64,000 nt of DNA from Planctomycetales bacterium (GTDB lineage Bacteria > Planctomycetota > Planctomycetia > Pirellulales > Pirellulaceae), in contig JAGQOY010000006.1 of the NCBI GenBank assembly GCA_020427005.1, forward strand, positions 27,287 to 91,286. The letters are read 5' to 3'. This document shows, piece after piece, positions 33,701-42,749 of the stretch. The first letter of the stretch is position 1. Every line of letters starts with the position of its first letter. Below the pieces are notes generated by a model. It was given only the letters and a program-made list of their open reading frames with translations, was not told the origin of the DNA and ran no database searches. A program made the translations under genes and the position numbers.

Positions 33701-33890
33701 CCGAATTGCGTTCCAAAAATCGCAAGACGGATGGGCGCAATTGAGGATGCCTTTCCAGGGCACCCGTCGGCAAACGCAGCAGGGATTCTGTAATAGCGTG
33801 ATCAAGAGCACTTTCATCGGCTCTCGCACAAGAGGCTGATGGGATTAAAGTAATGAGCGCGAGTACTAGCAATGTAGATGGAAATCGCAT
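30771..33890 (-). CDS. Exported PVC-type dehydrogenase with heme-binding CxxCH, unusual domain order
   Basis: A 1039-residue secreted protein. A signal peptide (about 1-23) is followed by HEAT-like repeats (about 60-220), a cytochrome c-like module with 'CAKCH' (near residue 248) and 'VGPDLSEIG', then a β-propeller of the membrane-bound dehydrogenase/sorbosone dehydrogenase type (about 400-800: 'LSPTSIDVDSLGRVWVCEAVNYRH', 'DTDHDGHAD', 'SPHGVTVLGN'), and more HEAT-like repeats to the end. Related planctomycete proteins usually have propeller, HEAT, then cytochrome. They are thought to oxidise sugars or sugar alcohols and pass electrons to the heme; the substrate is unknown. No neighbour shares its strand closely. 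Confidence 0.85.
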   Translation of the reverse strand: MRFPSTLLVLALITLIPSASCARADESALDHAITESLLRLPTGALERHPQLRPSVLRFLERNSGSPKYIQVAKQLGVNDQTDVLIDMVAQIPFSTINVDALEILASSPNFNAVGKFLSSVTTSDEQKVAIITALGYLPGEAGIAILKDQLQLTKPGPQVRIAIVSALGRSLPGQRELLAHYQRTDVPPDIRFALSNALYGSKNEAILAAAKKLLPPTSTGNQAPLAPIAELVRLRGDAAVGQKIFETKGTCAKCHQVRGAGKSVGPDLSEIGSKLSREDLYVAILNPSAAVSHNFETYALLDLDGNITTGLLINQQAESTTLRNAEGVDRTVAAKDIAELKKLTTSLMPADLQLAMNEQELVDLVDYLVLLKKEGEGPFQALSPLDNSLVESHASNSAVPGLNVSPDLKVQLFASEPMMLSPTSIDVDSLGRVWVCEAVNYRHFRNPYNAERTAGDRILVLEDTDHDGHADRSTVFYQGSDIDSPHGVTVLGNTVLVSAGENVWVFSDSDGDLKPESHKPLFTGISGVQHDHGIHAFEVGPDGKLYFNFGNEGKQLKNARGETIVDKAGNVVDNSRHPYQEGMVFRCDADGSNLETLGWNFRNNWEVCVDSFGSLWQSDNDDDGNRGTRINFVMEYGNYGYKDELTGASWQQSRIGLESEKPLQHWHLNDPGVVPNLIQTGAGSPTGIFFYEGELLPERFRNQIIHTDPGPAVVRAYPVHDQGAGYTAEIDNLIAGSSDPWFRPVDVCAAPDGSLFVADWYDPGVGGHRMGDAQHGRIFRILPSKHSGAYHVDSLPLTTAEDALRAIRSPNLATRYVGQTMLQSMDPIQGIRTIQFQLRTEANSRYIARLLWQWSLLSTSPEVLIPQLRLSAAVNQALSSTDSNIRIVGLRMARRGPADLITSTIDHLLHDPSPQVRREVAIALREQPGTVETAKRWTELALQHDGQDRWYLEALGIGADLNWALCYDTWLAAVKGNWDTPAGRDIVWRARDPRACQMLVELIATSQTEAEQHRYFRALDFQPADYREQVLSKWLTSQR

Positions 33891-33975
33891 GGTTTAACAA
33901 CTTGCCTTGGTAGTCGTTTTGTTAACGGAGCAAAACAATCCCCGCGTTCTAAAACAGGTTTTTTGAAAGGGTGAA

Positions 33976-34030
33976 GTTTGTAACTGTGAAATGCAAGCAT
34001 TGTAATTTTTACAATGCAAATATTACAAAC
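33976..34030. promoter_or_regulatory. Nested inverted repeats upstream of the dehydrogenase gene
   Basis: GCATTGTAA (33997-34005) pairs with TTACAATGC (34009-34017), and GTTTGTAA (33976-33983) with TTACAAAC (34023-34030). The whole 55-bp AT-rich block lies ~90 bp upstream of the start at 33890. It could be a repressor operator or a cruciform. No protein evidence. Confidence 0.5.
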
Positions 34031-34123
34031 TTGGGTTCTAACTCATTTGAATAATCCGCACAAATTCACCCAATTTGGTAAAGACGCGAACATTGTAACG
34101 GATTTAGGACAAGAAGAATGATT

Positions 34124-34139
34124 TGGCACGCCGTGTGCT
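34124..34139 (+). promoter_or_regulatory. Candidate sigma-54 promoter
   Basis: TGGCACG, four bases, then GTGCT gives the -24 GG and -12 GC with correct spacing. It differs from the TGGCACG-N4-TTGCW consensus at one position. No coding region follows on this strand; instead an intrinsic terminator lies ~370 bp downstream. Confidence 0.5.
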
Positions 34140-34149
34140 TTTGAGAAAC

Positions 34150-34512
34150 CTATGGCACAACACCGAGGCCCATTGCGGAGCTAGGTAGCCGGGATAGCGG
34201 CAAACAGCGTTCCAACATTGTCGTACCTCCCAAATGGGCGCGTCGAGCTGGTAACGGAAACGAGCATGCTTCGGCCACTGTCATGAATCGTTCCAAACCC
34301 AGCTGACGCGTTTGTTAGCGAACAAGGATGCCCCGTGATCTTAGAGGCGAGTCACCGGTGTATGGTGGCGCATGCAGGTAGTAGTTTTTGAATTTGAGTC
34401 GCGGACTCGGAAACGATCTCGGTTGGACAACCCAATCAGATGCAACGGCGGCTCATCAAAATTCCAGAAACTCAGAAACGAAAAAACCAGGCCCGTTTTT
34501 CACGGTAGGAAA
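34150..34512 (+). ncRNA. Candidate untranslated RNA between sigma-54 site and terminator
   Basis: This stretch has no convincing reading frame. It begins about 12 bases after the sigma-54-like site and ends in the intrinsic terminator at 34513-34549. Internal complementarity exists, for example GCCCATT near 34170 with AATGGGC near 34234. Purely a positional inference. Confidence 0.3.
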
Positions 34513-34549
34513 GGGCCCGCTTGGCTGAGCTCCCAAGCGGGTCCTTTTT
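34513..34549 (+). terminator. Intrinsic terminator with no upstream gene
   Basis: GGGCCCGCTTGG (34513-34524) pairs with CCAAGCGGGTCC (34533-34544, one G-T) over an 8-base loop and is followed by TTTTT. The plus strand upstream has no gene, which is what suggests an RNA here. Confidence 0.82.
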
Positions 34550-34604
34550 CGCATTATAGGTCTGCCGCTCGCTCGTCGTGGACTCAGAAAACCGACTGTT
34601 GATC

Positions 34605-34790
34605 CCCCTCACCGCTCGCATCCGCTCGCGACTCTCCCCGAGGGGAGAGTTAGTTGAGGAGAAATTCACAGTGAGTTGTCGTATTTGGTGTGGGACAATT
34701 TTGGGCACGTTTGGGATTCGGAACCGACTGATGATCCCCTCCCCTCTCCGCTCGCATCCGCTCGTGACTCTCCCCGAGGGGAGAGTTAGA
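34605..34790. repeat. Pair of REP-like palindromes
   Basis: Two copies of a unit with a leader like CCCTCACCGCTCGCATCCGC and a stem ACTCTCCCC/GGGGAGAGT: 34631-34650 and 34767-34786, each with a GA or GAG loop. The second copy runs into the stop codon of the giant gene on the minus strand (34786-34788). Related units occur at 30565 and 30701. Confidence 0.8.
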
Positions 34791-37700
34791 CATCAGTTCT
34801 CCGACTTAGTTGCCTAGGATTCGTCTTCGCGGAGAGCGAATATATGTCAATCTTCGGCCAGCTTGCAAACGCTAGATCGTAGGCAACTTCACCATCCTGC
34901 CGATACGAGGGCTCGCGACTTGGTGAATGCCGAAACCGGATGCCAGTGCCAAAGTTGAGTGGTGATGTCGTTGCTGAACGACCTACCGAAGTATCAACAA
35001 CTGAGTAGGTATGCTCGGCATTGTCGTGCAGGGCTGCGCTATAGTGTGCATCAGTTTGTGAGCCCGAGAGAATGATCTTGGTTTGGTTGTCCTGGGGCGG
35101 AACGGGAGCCGGGGCAGGAGTAGTGGTGTCTGCGGGAGCATTCTTAGCACCAGTTTTTCCGTTGCTTCCATTTAGGTCCAGCAGAACGAGACTAACGAAT
35201 CCAGTCTGGGCCAACTGCGAAAGAAGATAGTCAACAACATTGACCGCCTGATCGCGATCGATATCAAAGGGATTCTGAGTCGGTACACGTTCAAAGCCAG
35301 ATTGATTCAGGGTAATACGCAGCGTGTCAGCTACGTCTACACGCGTTTTACCAACTTCATCTCCAGTTTCGGCAACCTGATTTCCCCAATAGAAGACGTC
35401 GGGTGTTACAAGACCCGTGCTGGCGGTTGCCAAGACGGTGATCTGTAGCCACAAATCTTTGATTCGACCGTCGCCCCAGATCAGAGTTACACGGTCCGCT
35501 CCGTCAAGACCGGCACCTGCACGCACACTGATCGACAGGGGATTTGGCCCTAGTGGCCAAGTCTCAGGAGTTTGCGAATTACCCATGCGAAATTCAAAGT
35601 CACTGGCACTTGGTGTTCCCGGAAGGCGAGGAAAGTCGATGAACACACCGTTGATTCCCCGAGAGTAGTTGGTGTAATTGGCGTAACCGGCTGGGCCGCT
35701 TCCGGCTATATAGGGCGATTTATCAACGGCCAGCGCGGCATCATCGCTTGCCGAAGCCCCAACTGTGCCATCGTGAGCCGAATTGTTGTAGAAAATGTAT
35801 GACTTGGAGCTCTCAGCAACATCAATCAGTTGAATCTGAATTGTATTGTGGTCGCTTAGAGCAAGAGGACTATTATCGGATACCTGAACCTCGAGCGTAA
35901 AAAGCGGCGTTACTTCATAATTCAAAGCTAGGCTATTGTTGACACGTATTTCACCGGAAGTCGGGTCAATTGAGAACGCGTTGTTTGCATTGCCGGAAAC
36001 AATCGTAAAAGTTAACGATTGGCCTGCGTCGGGATCTCCATAAACTGGCGTGCCAACAACGGTGCCCAACGGTGCATTTTCGTCCAGAGAAAAGGTAGCT
36101 GCAGCTAAGAATGGTGCGTGTATGTCGCGTAGTAGCTGATCAAAGTAAGTTGGAGCTTGATCGTAGGGATTCGCTAACGAGTCATCGGTTATGAAAGCGT
36201 AATCAAATTCTCTCAATTTGACGTCACGGAGCGCGGCGGCGAGGCCGGTAGCGCCAACGACGTTATACAGAATCGCACCAAAACCAAGTTGTGCGTAAGC
36301 GGCGGAGCTAACGTAATCCGGTATGGGATTATTGACCAGGTCGCTATGATTGCCTTCGCGAATAATAAAAACGTCGGCGGTGTGTTGATCAAGGTATTCG
36401 ATCGGTACTGATGTGCCAGGATTGGCAAAGATGTCGTTGCCGCTCAGGCCGGTCATTCCACGAATGGCATTGGCAACCGAATCGTACGCACTGACGTTGG
36501 CTGTATCATTGCTCATTTCGTCAAGAAAGATACCGTCAATAAGCGATTGCCCATTAAAAATGTCTCGGTAAAGATCTGCGTACTTTTGGGCATCCGCGAT
36601 GATATCCGCACTGGGACGGACGATGGAAGATCCGGGTGACACGCGAGTCTTCACATAGCCCAGGATTTGGATATTGGGATTGCTACGCATTTGCGTCAAG
36701 GCGGTGATCCAGTTGGTGAAATCTGGATGGGATGGATCAATTGGACCGCTACTTGGATTGGCAACAATGGTCAAAGGTGTTTCAGTCGTAGCGCCACCCA
36801 ATGCCTGTTGCCACCAAGTGTTGAGTATTCCCGGGGCTGACAGGGGGTACTGATAAATCGGCAAAATAATCTGTGTGCCGGGAAGTACAATGCGGTGTTG
36901 TTGGTCTGTTTTGAGATCTACGAAGGACTGTGTAACAGTCCTGTTTCCAACCCTAACAGTGACTTCGTAATCGCCATGGAATACGTTTGCGCTCACTGTA
37001 CCAGAACGAGTGGTTCCACGCGTGTCGGTCCACCAATTGCCAAACACCAGATCCTCGTAGACCTGACCATTCAAGCGAGGTGAGAAGTCTCGATTATAAA
37101 GTGCGGAATCCGGTAACCAGTGTGCGCCACTCCAGAACCCCCACTGGACAAATGCGTTGATGCCGGGTTGCGAAAAGGTCATCGTCAAGTAATCACGCAA
37201 ATAATCGGCTTGTAATTGTTGGCTCCCAGCTTGGACGTCGAACTCGGTAATGGTGATCGGAACACTGTATGTCGAGGCGTAGTGCTCGATAAGTCCTGAC
37301 AACACTTCCATGTCCGTCAAGTTGGATTCGCGGTAATGACTCTGTTCGCCAATGGTCTCAATCAAGCTCTGTGAAGTCAATTGTTGCAGCCAGCCATCGA
37401 AGTTGGCACGGTGCTGGGTATCACTACCATTGCGTGAGAAGATTCCGTAATCGTTCAGAGTGCGTTTGGAAACATCATCTACTGAATGAAACAAGCGAAA
37501 CCATTCGAGCAATTCGGCGTTGCCCAATACATCCATAACTTCGTGATTGGCATATGGTTCGTTAACTATATCCCATTCCCAAATCTGCCCGGCGAAGGTG
37601 GAGCTAGCGTCCAGGATGCGATCGTTGACCGCATTTCTTAAGAACGCGACTTTCGCTGCGGGGTCCGTAATGGCGTCGTATTGACTCCAAACAGAGGCTG

Positions 37701-40410
37701 GCATGACATCTCGTGAGGGCCATAAGACATTGTGACCTCGCAACGTAAGACCAGCATCGATTACCCAGTTGACGGCATCAATGCCTAGCTGCCGATTGTT
37801 GAGGAAGTCGGGCCACTTAAGGTTATTCTCGATAGTGACCGTGTTAAAAAGTCGTTTAATCTCTGCTTGGTAACGCAGGGCCTCAGCCGTACCATCCGGC
37901 GATAACCAATTGTTATAACCGCTGATCGCAGAGCCAAACTTGAAATCATGTGTTTGTTGGCGAATGGAAACGACTGCACCGTCCACGGGATTGCCAAATT
38001 GGTCGACAACCTCAATGGTCAATTCGGCTTTTCGGTTTTCTTCAATCCGGACATCCGACGGTGTTCTCCAAGTGTCCGTACCGCTACGTCCATCGTAGGA
38101 TGTGCCTGGGATCTGAAACGGTAGTGCTTGAGAATCAAATCGTCCAGAGTTAGTCCACTTGGCACCAGCCAATTCGACCGTTTGTAGAGTGTAGCCAAGA
38201 TTGATTGCGATTTGCAGTTCGTTAGGTGCGTAATCGCGCGCGGTTGTGAGAGCGTATGAAAACTTCTGCCATTGATCGGTCAAAGCGAGCGAGCGTGAAA
38301 GTAACGTCGAAAAGCTCCCAAAGGCTTCTTGTAGAACGAATGTAGCTTGAGGCGAATTGCCTGCAACCGCTCGAGCCCAGAATTCTATTTCCAATTGGTC
38401 GTTGGCCAGCACCAATCCACTTGAGCGTGCAACGGCCTGTAGATGCCAAACCTGAGGCGGTACTGTTACGGTCTGAATTCGATTGGCGGAAGTAAAGGGT
38501 TGTCCAGCAATAGGAACAATTTCCATCGTTCCGTAGCTACCTCCTATATTGTTCAGACGAAACCCTGACTCTGGGAACAAAGTTGCAGGAGGACCGTAAT
38601 CGCGCACATTAAAGTTAGCCAGTTGAAGAGTTTGAACTTGTTCACCCAAATGCAATGCAAAAGCTGCTTCGCCAATGGCGTAGTTTTCCGCTGCGACAAA
38701 GGGTAGTTGTATTAGCGTCCAGTTTTCGGAAACGGTGATTCCTTGGTTGAGCGATTTCGTATAGGGGTCGCCATTGCGTTCATAGATCACAGACATTTTG
38801 CCTTGTCCGGAGGGACTGCGAGCGTAGAACTCAGCGAACAAAACTTCTCCCGCTCGAATTGGAGCAGCGTTGGCTTGTCGAATTTGAACGTCCCACGGAG
38901 CAGCTGGCTGAGTGGTAATGTCGACCGCAATGGTAGTACCGTGTACCGGATGGGTAATTTGCGAAAAATTCGCGCCGAAACGTGTGAAGTTAGTTAAGGC
39001 AGTACCCGTCAGAAGGCTCGTGCCTCCGCTTGGTGCCGGAGAACTGTCCTGTATTAACAGCTTAGCGCTACGCTCACTGCGCAAGCCGAGGTTGTAGCCA
39101 GAGGCGGATTGTAGTTCCAGTTGAATCGTCTCTTCATCTTCCTTAACTCCGTCGGCAATACCGGTTACAGTGAGTGAAACCGAGTTAGAGTTGGCAGGAA
39201 TGACTACAGTACCTGTGAGACCAGAAAAATCGACATTCGGTATTGCCGAACCTTGTAATGCGTAGTGAACTGTTAAGGGTTGATTATTAGGCGCATCAGA
39301 ACGTACGATTTGAAGGCTGGCGGCGTTGCTTCCATCTTCACTAGTGGAATGGCTTAATACGTACATTCTGACAGTTGGTAGAAGGGGCGAAATGAATTCG
39401 TTTCCAATAATACTGACAGATGAATCGCCTGGACGTTGCCATCCTATTGCCAAATGATCTTCTCCCGTGCCCTCCTTGTGCAATGCTTCGAAATAATAGG
39501 ATTGACCGGCGACCAGATGCATTTCGACGGATGCTTGCTCCGTTGATTGGAACCAATCCTGAGGGGGTGTAGGGGAGGTGACTTGGGCTATCCTGGTCGC
39601 ATAGTGCGGATCCGTTGAAGAGCTCAACCAAAGCTCGGCAGACTCATTGGCAGAGACGAAGAACTGGTATAGGCCAGTCTGGGCAGGATGTAGGTATCCA
39701 GCGATCCGCTGTCCAAAGTTGTCCATTTGTGTATCGCTGACAAGCAACGACGAGATACTTCCGGAGCCGCTTGGCTGTTTGGGATAGGTTGCCAATCCTC
39801 TCAGGTCGGCGATTGTATTGCCAGGGGCATTTTCCCACACTTCACGGAGGGCAGTGCCGCGCTCGCTTGGGAAGAGGCGGTTTGAAGGGATGAGTGTCCG
39901 ATTCAAGCTGTCACTTTGCCAACTTAACGCAATACTTGCGTCTCCCCCCAAGTCTGCATACTCCAGCTGAAGATCGTATCGCCGACCAGCGATCAGATCG
40001 ATGGTGCCGATTGTTTCAGAAAGCGGGTTACTTTGCCAACGGTCGATGAGCATCTGGCCGTTTACCCACAGTCGTACTGCGTCGTCCGCGCGCACGATAA
40101 ACTGATAATTCTCTGTGTACTGGGCTTCGACTTGCCCCGTCCAACGTATGCTGAAAGGACCGCTACCAACAGTTCCTGGACCACCTGCTTGCCAGTCAAA
40201 ATCGACACTGCCATCAGTTTCAACGTGGTCGAATTGTTTTAGTTCGCTATCGCTATAGTAGTAGGCTTGTAGCCCTATACCCGCCAGCGTGTCACCTGCT
40301 AGAAGTCGACGTGACTCGAGCGATTCAATATACAAGCGACGAAAACTAGGTAGGCGAGCCAGTCGCTTAACTGCTGGATGGAATTGGCGAATGTGAATGT
40401 CGATCACCAT
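34786..40410 (-). CDS. Giant exported multidomain glycosidase (GH10 with spherulin-4-like domain)
   Basis: A 1874-residue extracellular enzyme. The N-terminus carries 'LESRRLLAGD' (RRLLAG at 34-39), an export-associated motif common in planctomycete giant proteins. Then PA14-like domains (about 43-133 and 187-327), a Calx-beta domain (about 343-457), two carbohydrate-binding-like β-sandwiches, a GH10 xylanase domain (about 780-1140) with acid/base Glu in 'DIVNEPYAN' (near 950) and nucleophile Glu in 'ITEFDVQ' (near 1055), a spherulin-4-like TIM barrel ('ILPIYQYPLSAPG' to 'YAFITDDSLANPYD', about 1183-1433), a cadherin-like domain (about 1443-1527) and a dockerin-like 'FDIDRDQAVNVVDYLLSQ' near 1720. 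The likely role is degradation of xylan or sulfated plant/algal polysaccharide; cellular placement is inferred. Confidence 0.88.
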   Translation of the reverse strand: MVIDIHIRQFHPAVKRLARLPSFRRLYIESLESRRLLAGDTLAGIGLQAYYYSDSELKQFDHVETDGSVDFDWQAGGPGTVGSGPFSIRWTGQVEAQYTENYQFIVRADDAVRLWVNGQMLIDRWQSNPLSETIGTIDLIAGRRYDLQLEYADLGGDASIALSWQSDSLNRTLIPSNRLFPSERGTALREVWENAPGNTIADLRGLATYPKQPSGSGSISSLLVSDTQMDNFGQRIAGYLHPAQTGLYQFFVSANESAELWLSSSTDPHYATRIAQVTSPTPPQDWFQSTEQASVEMHLVAGQSYYFEALHKEGTGEDHLAIGWQRPGDSSVSIIGNEFISPLLPTVRMYVLSHSTSEDGSNAASLQIVRSDAPNNQPLTVHYALQGSAIPNVDFSGLTGTVVIPANSNSVSLTVTGIADGVKEDEETIQLELQSASGYNLGLRSERSAKLLIQDSSPAPSGGTSLLTGTALTNFTRFGANFSQITHPVHGTTIAVDITTQPAAPWDVQIRQANAAPIRAGEVLFAEFYARSPSGQGKMSVIYERNGDPYTKSLNQGITVSENWTLIQLPFVAAENYAIGEAAFALHLGEQVQTLQLANFNVRDYGPPATLFPESGFRLNNIGGSYGTMEIVPIAGQPFTSANRIQTVTVPPQVWHLQAVARSSGLVLANDQLEIEFWARAVAGNSPQATFVLQEAFGSFSTLLSRSLALTDQWQKFSYALTTARDYAPNELQIAINLGYTLQTVELAGAKWTNSGRFDSQALPFQIPGTSYDGRSGTDTWRTPSDVRIEENRKAELTIEVVDQFGNPVDGAVVSIRQQTHDFKFGSAISGYNNWLSPDGTAEALRYQAEIKRLFNTVTIENNLKWPDFLNNRQLGIDAVNWVIDAGLTLRGHNVLWPSRDVMPASVWSQYDAITDPAAKVAFLRNAVNDRILDASSTFAGQIWEWDIVNEPYANHEVMDVLGNAELLEWFRLFHSVDDVSKRTLNDYGIFSRNGSDTQHRANFDGWLQQLTSQSLIETIGEQSHYRESNLTDMEVLSGLIEHYASTYSVPITITEFDVQAGSQQLQADYLRDYLTMTFSQPGINAFVQWGFWSGAHWLPDSALYNRDFSPRLNGQVYEDLVFGNWWTDTRGTTRSGTVSANVFHGDYEVTVRVGNRTVTQSFVDLKTDQQHRIVLPGTQIILPIYQYPLSAPGILNTWWQQALGGATTETPLTIVANPSSGPIDPSHPDFTNWITALTQMRSNPNIQILGYVKTRVSPGSSIVRPSADIIADAQKYADLYRDIFNGQSLIDGIFLDEMSNDTANVSAYDSVANAIRGMTGLSGNDIFANPGTSVPIEYLDQHTADVFIIREGNHSDLVNNPIPDYVSSAAYAQLGFGAILYNVVGATGLAAALRDVKLREFDYAFITDDSLANPYDQAPTYFDQLLRDIHAPFLAAATFSLDENAPLGTVVGTPVYGDPDAGQSLTFTIVSGNANNAFSIDPTSGEIRVNNSLALNYEVTPLFTLEVQVSDNSPLALSDHNTIQIQLIDVAESSKSYIFYNNSAHDGTVGASASDDAALAVDKSPYIAGSGPAGYANYTNYSRGINGVFIDFPRLPGTPSASDFEFRMGNSQTPETWPLGPNPLSISVRAGAGLDGADRVTLIWGDGRIKDLWLQITVLATASTGLVTPDVFYWGNQVAETGDEVGKTRVDVADTLRITLNQSGFERVPTQNPFDIDRDQAVNVVDYLLSQLAQTGFVSLVLLDLNGSNGKTGAKNAPADTTTPAPAPVPPQDNQTKIILSGSQTDAHYSAALHDNAEHTYSVVDTSVGRSATTSPLNFGTGIRFRHSPSREPSYRQDGEVAYDLAFASWPKIDIYSLSAKTNPRQLSRRTDV

Positions 40411-40860
40411 GGTGGAGCTCTATTTCTTTGACTACGGATGGGTGCCGCAGGTGTGCATCAATTCTGTTAGAAATCGGCACCTCACTGCGAACGCCACTAT
40501 AACTTATCTCACAATCCGCCCTCCCCGGAAACTCGCAAACTCGTTTCCGACCCTCCCGTGGGTGAAACGGGAGGGTAAGTAAAAACGCTTGATAGACGAG
40601 TTGATGCCAAGGCCCCTTGGGATAGTCGCGAGCGACTGCGAGCCGAGAAGGGGAATGCCCACCAGGTTGCTAGGGCTTCGTCCTCCATTTCAAAAAAGTC
40701 GCGGCCAAACGACGCAATTCTTGGGCGGGAGGGTAAGCTACGATTCTTGTTGGGTGGCGTTCGGTGTCAGGTGTCCAGAAATCTGCTGATTTGCGTGACC
40801 AACACAGTGTAGTCTAAGAGTCGCAGGTATGGGTCTGAGTAAATCGTGACCAACAGCTTA
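40411..40860. repeat. Intergenic gap with REP-like palindrome
   Basis: ACCCTCCCGT (40550-40559) pairs perfectly with ACGGGAGGGT (40567-40576). A leader CCGCCCTCCCCGGAAACTCG precedes it, and the words repeat near 40728 (GGGCGGGAGGGTAAG). No gene seen. Confidence 0.6.
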
Positions 40861-42312
40861 CTACTGGGTTATTTCTTTCCCCTGCCCAGTAAAATAGGCG
40901 TGTAAATTGGATGCTTGGTCGCGAGTTAAAATTCTCACCGAACCATCAAAGTAAGCTGCCGGCAGTGCGTCTCTAGGTCCGAAGACTTCGATAAAAAGGT
41001 TGTCTACTTCCGATACAACTAAATCTGTAGGTTGCGTCCAAATGACGCTCTTCGACTCTGGAGCTTGGACAAACGCAATCGTATTGGAGGTGCCGTCGGT
41101 AATATCTTGAATTCGCAATAAACGGTTTTCTCCTCCATTCCACGGACTCCCTTGGCATTGTACTACTTGAAAACTCGTAAGCCCTTTTCCGGCCGTTGAC
41201 GTTTGAGAGCTGACAAAGACCGCAGGCATCTTGTCTATAAGCTGTCGATTGTGTGGACTGTCCCAGGGTTCGTCTAGGTGAAACTCGTTGTATAGTGGAA
41301 GCTGATCTAAGTAGGGCAACAGAAATACTCGCCAACTGAGTAGAGGATTGCCCTGTGGGTCGACTGTGTTACGTGGTGGAAATCCCCGATGTGCCTCGTG
41401 GAAATTGTGCATGGCCAATATGATTTGCTTCATGTTATTACTGGTATTAGTAGATTCCTGGTTAGCAACCAAGGGACGAAGAAATCTAGTTAGCGTGGGT
41501 TTTGCCGCCGTAACGATGACGCTACTGGACTGATGCTGGATATCCATTCCTTGGGACAAAATAATGGTCGAAAGATATGCGTAAACACGTTCTGCGGCTG
41601 CGGGCGATTCGCAATCTGCCACGACCTGCAATTGCAATGGAGCCTTGCCATCGCAGGTTAGTGTCAGGGACTCAATGTCGCGCACCAGGGCTTTAGGTGA
41701 CAAAGGAATATTGATTGGTGGTGGAAGTTCCTGTGGCCAAATTTCGGCGACTTCCGCGCGCAGTTCATTGCTCCACCCTATGGTTATACTTAACCCGTTG
41801 TTTTGATGTTCCACATAATGCTTGCGCAGGCCACTCGGGCTGGTTGACACTTGTTGCAGCATTCGTTGCCAAGTAGCATCGTGGGCAAGCACGACATAGT
41901 TTGCTGTGGTGTGAATTGAGAGGTCAGCGACGACGGGAATTGACGAAAGCATTTCCTCGATCGGTAGGCGTGCTTTGGCCGGGCTATTCGAGGGCACGAT
42001 AATGGCCAGAGCCATTCGAGAAGCATCTTGAAGAGCAAAACTGACATAGATTTCCCTTACATCTACTTTACGTAACGCCTTTAGAAAATCGTCAATTGGT
42101 TTTTGCAAAGCCTGAATGGAGTCTGGAGTTGTTTCACCAAACAGTCCACCAACTGATTCCATTACCGACGGCCAGTCTAAGTGTTCGACGTCGATGCGAG
42201 CCAATAAGTTGGCGTTGGGATCCAAAATGTCGTCTATAGTTGCACCGTATGCTGGCGTACTTCCGAGCATCAAAGTTAGAACTGCGAGAAGGCTATGAAA
42301 TTGTTTGAGCAT
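40861..42312 (-). CDS. Exported protein with DUF1559-like C-terminal part
   Basis: A 483-residue protein. ATG 42312 has AAGGTGAAG just upstream and gives a signal peptide (about 1-25, 'LLAVLTLMLGSTPAYG'); a start at 42366 would bury it. The N-terminal half (to about 290) resembles nothing I recognise. The C-terminal ~190 residues match DUF1559: 'NNMKQIILAMHNFHEAHRGFPP', 'LSWRVFLLPYLDQLPLYNEF', 'IQDITDGTSNTIAFV', 'AAYFDGSVRIL'. Unlike typical DUF1559 proteins, the domain is not N-terminal. It is the last gene of a minus-strand run headed by an ECF sigma factor, so it may be a target of that factor. Confidence 0.82.
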   Translation of the reverse strand: MLKQFHSLLAVLTLMLGSTPAYGATIDDILDPNANLLARIDVEHLDWPSVMESVGGLFGETTPDSIQALQKPIDDFLKALRKVDVREIYVSFALQDASRMALAIIVPSNSPAKARLPIEEMLSSIPVVADLSIHTTANYVVLAHDATWQRMLQQVSTSPSGLRKHYVEHQNNGLSITIGWSNELRAEVAEIWPQELPPPINIPLSPKALVRDIESLTLTCDGKAPLQLQVVADCESPAAAERVYAYLSTIILSQGMDIQHQSSSVIVTAAKPTLTRFLRPLVANQESTNTSNNMKQIILAMHNFHEAHRGFPPRNTVDPQGNPLLSWRVFLLPYLDQLPLYNEFHLDEPWDSPHNRQLIDKMPAVFVSSQTSTAGKGLTSFQVVQCQGSPWNGGENRLLRIQDITDGTSNTIAFVQAPESKSVIWTQPTDLVVSEVDNLFIEVFGPRDALPAAYFDGSVRILTRDQASNLHAYFTGQGKEITQ

Positions 42313-42749
42313 GTTCTTCACCTTGGGAATCTGAGGGTATGGTTTTCCGTTCCAGGCGTCTGTCATGGCGGGGCGACTAGGCCGCTAAAACATCTTGCTG
42401 CAGCAATGACTGTCTTGCCTTTGCGTATCCGTTGGTACTTGCTATTGCGAGGGAACTTAGGTTACGTGATATGCAGCACGCCAACCCTCCCCGGAAAAGG
42501 AATCGTCTGTATGACGCTTCCTTTTTCCGACCTTTCCAAGCTTGGGAGGGTTAGTTGAAATCATTACTCTCCCTTTGGACCCATTGTGAGAGTCGCGGAT
42601 AAAGTAGTCACCATTGCGTTTCGACTTACTCTCCCTTTGGGAGAGTCGCGAGGAACGAGCGGAGAGGGTTCTTTGGGTTTGGATCTCTCCTTAGTATTTT
42701 GCTGGCGCAACAGGTATTCCTTCCTGGTTTCGTTGTTAGAGTTACTTTT
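42313..42749. repeat. Gap with nested palindrome and CTCTCCC repeats
   Basis: AACCCTCCC (42483-42491) pairs with GGGAGGGTT (42544-42552), and GGAAAAGGAA with TTCCTTTTTCC inside it, giving a long nested hairpin. Two ACTCTCCCTTTGG words follow (about 42566 and 42629), each near GAGAGTCGCG. This is the same general REP family. No gene. Confidence 0.65.
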
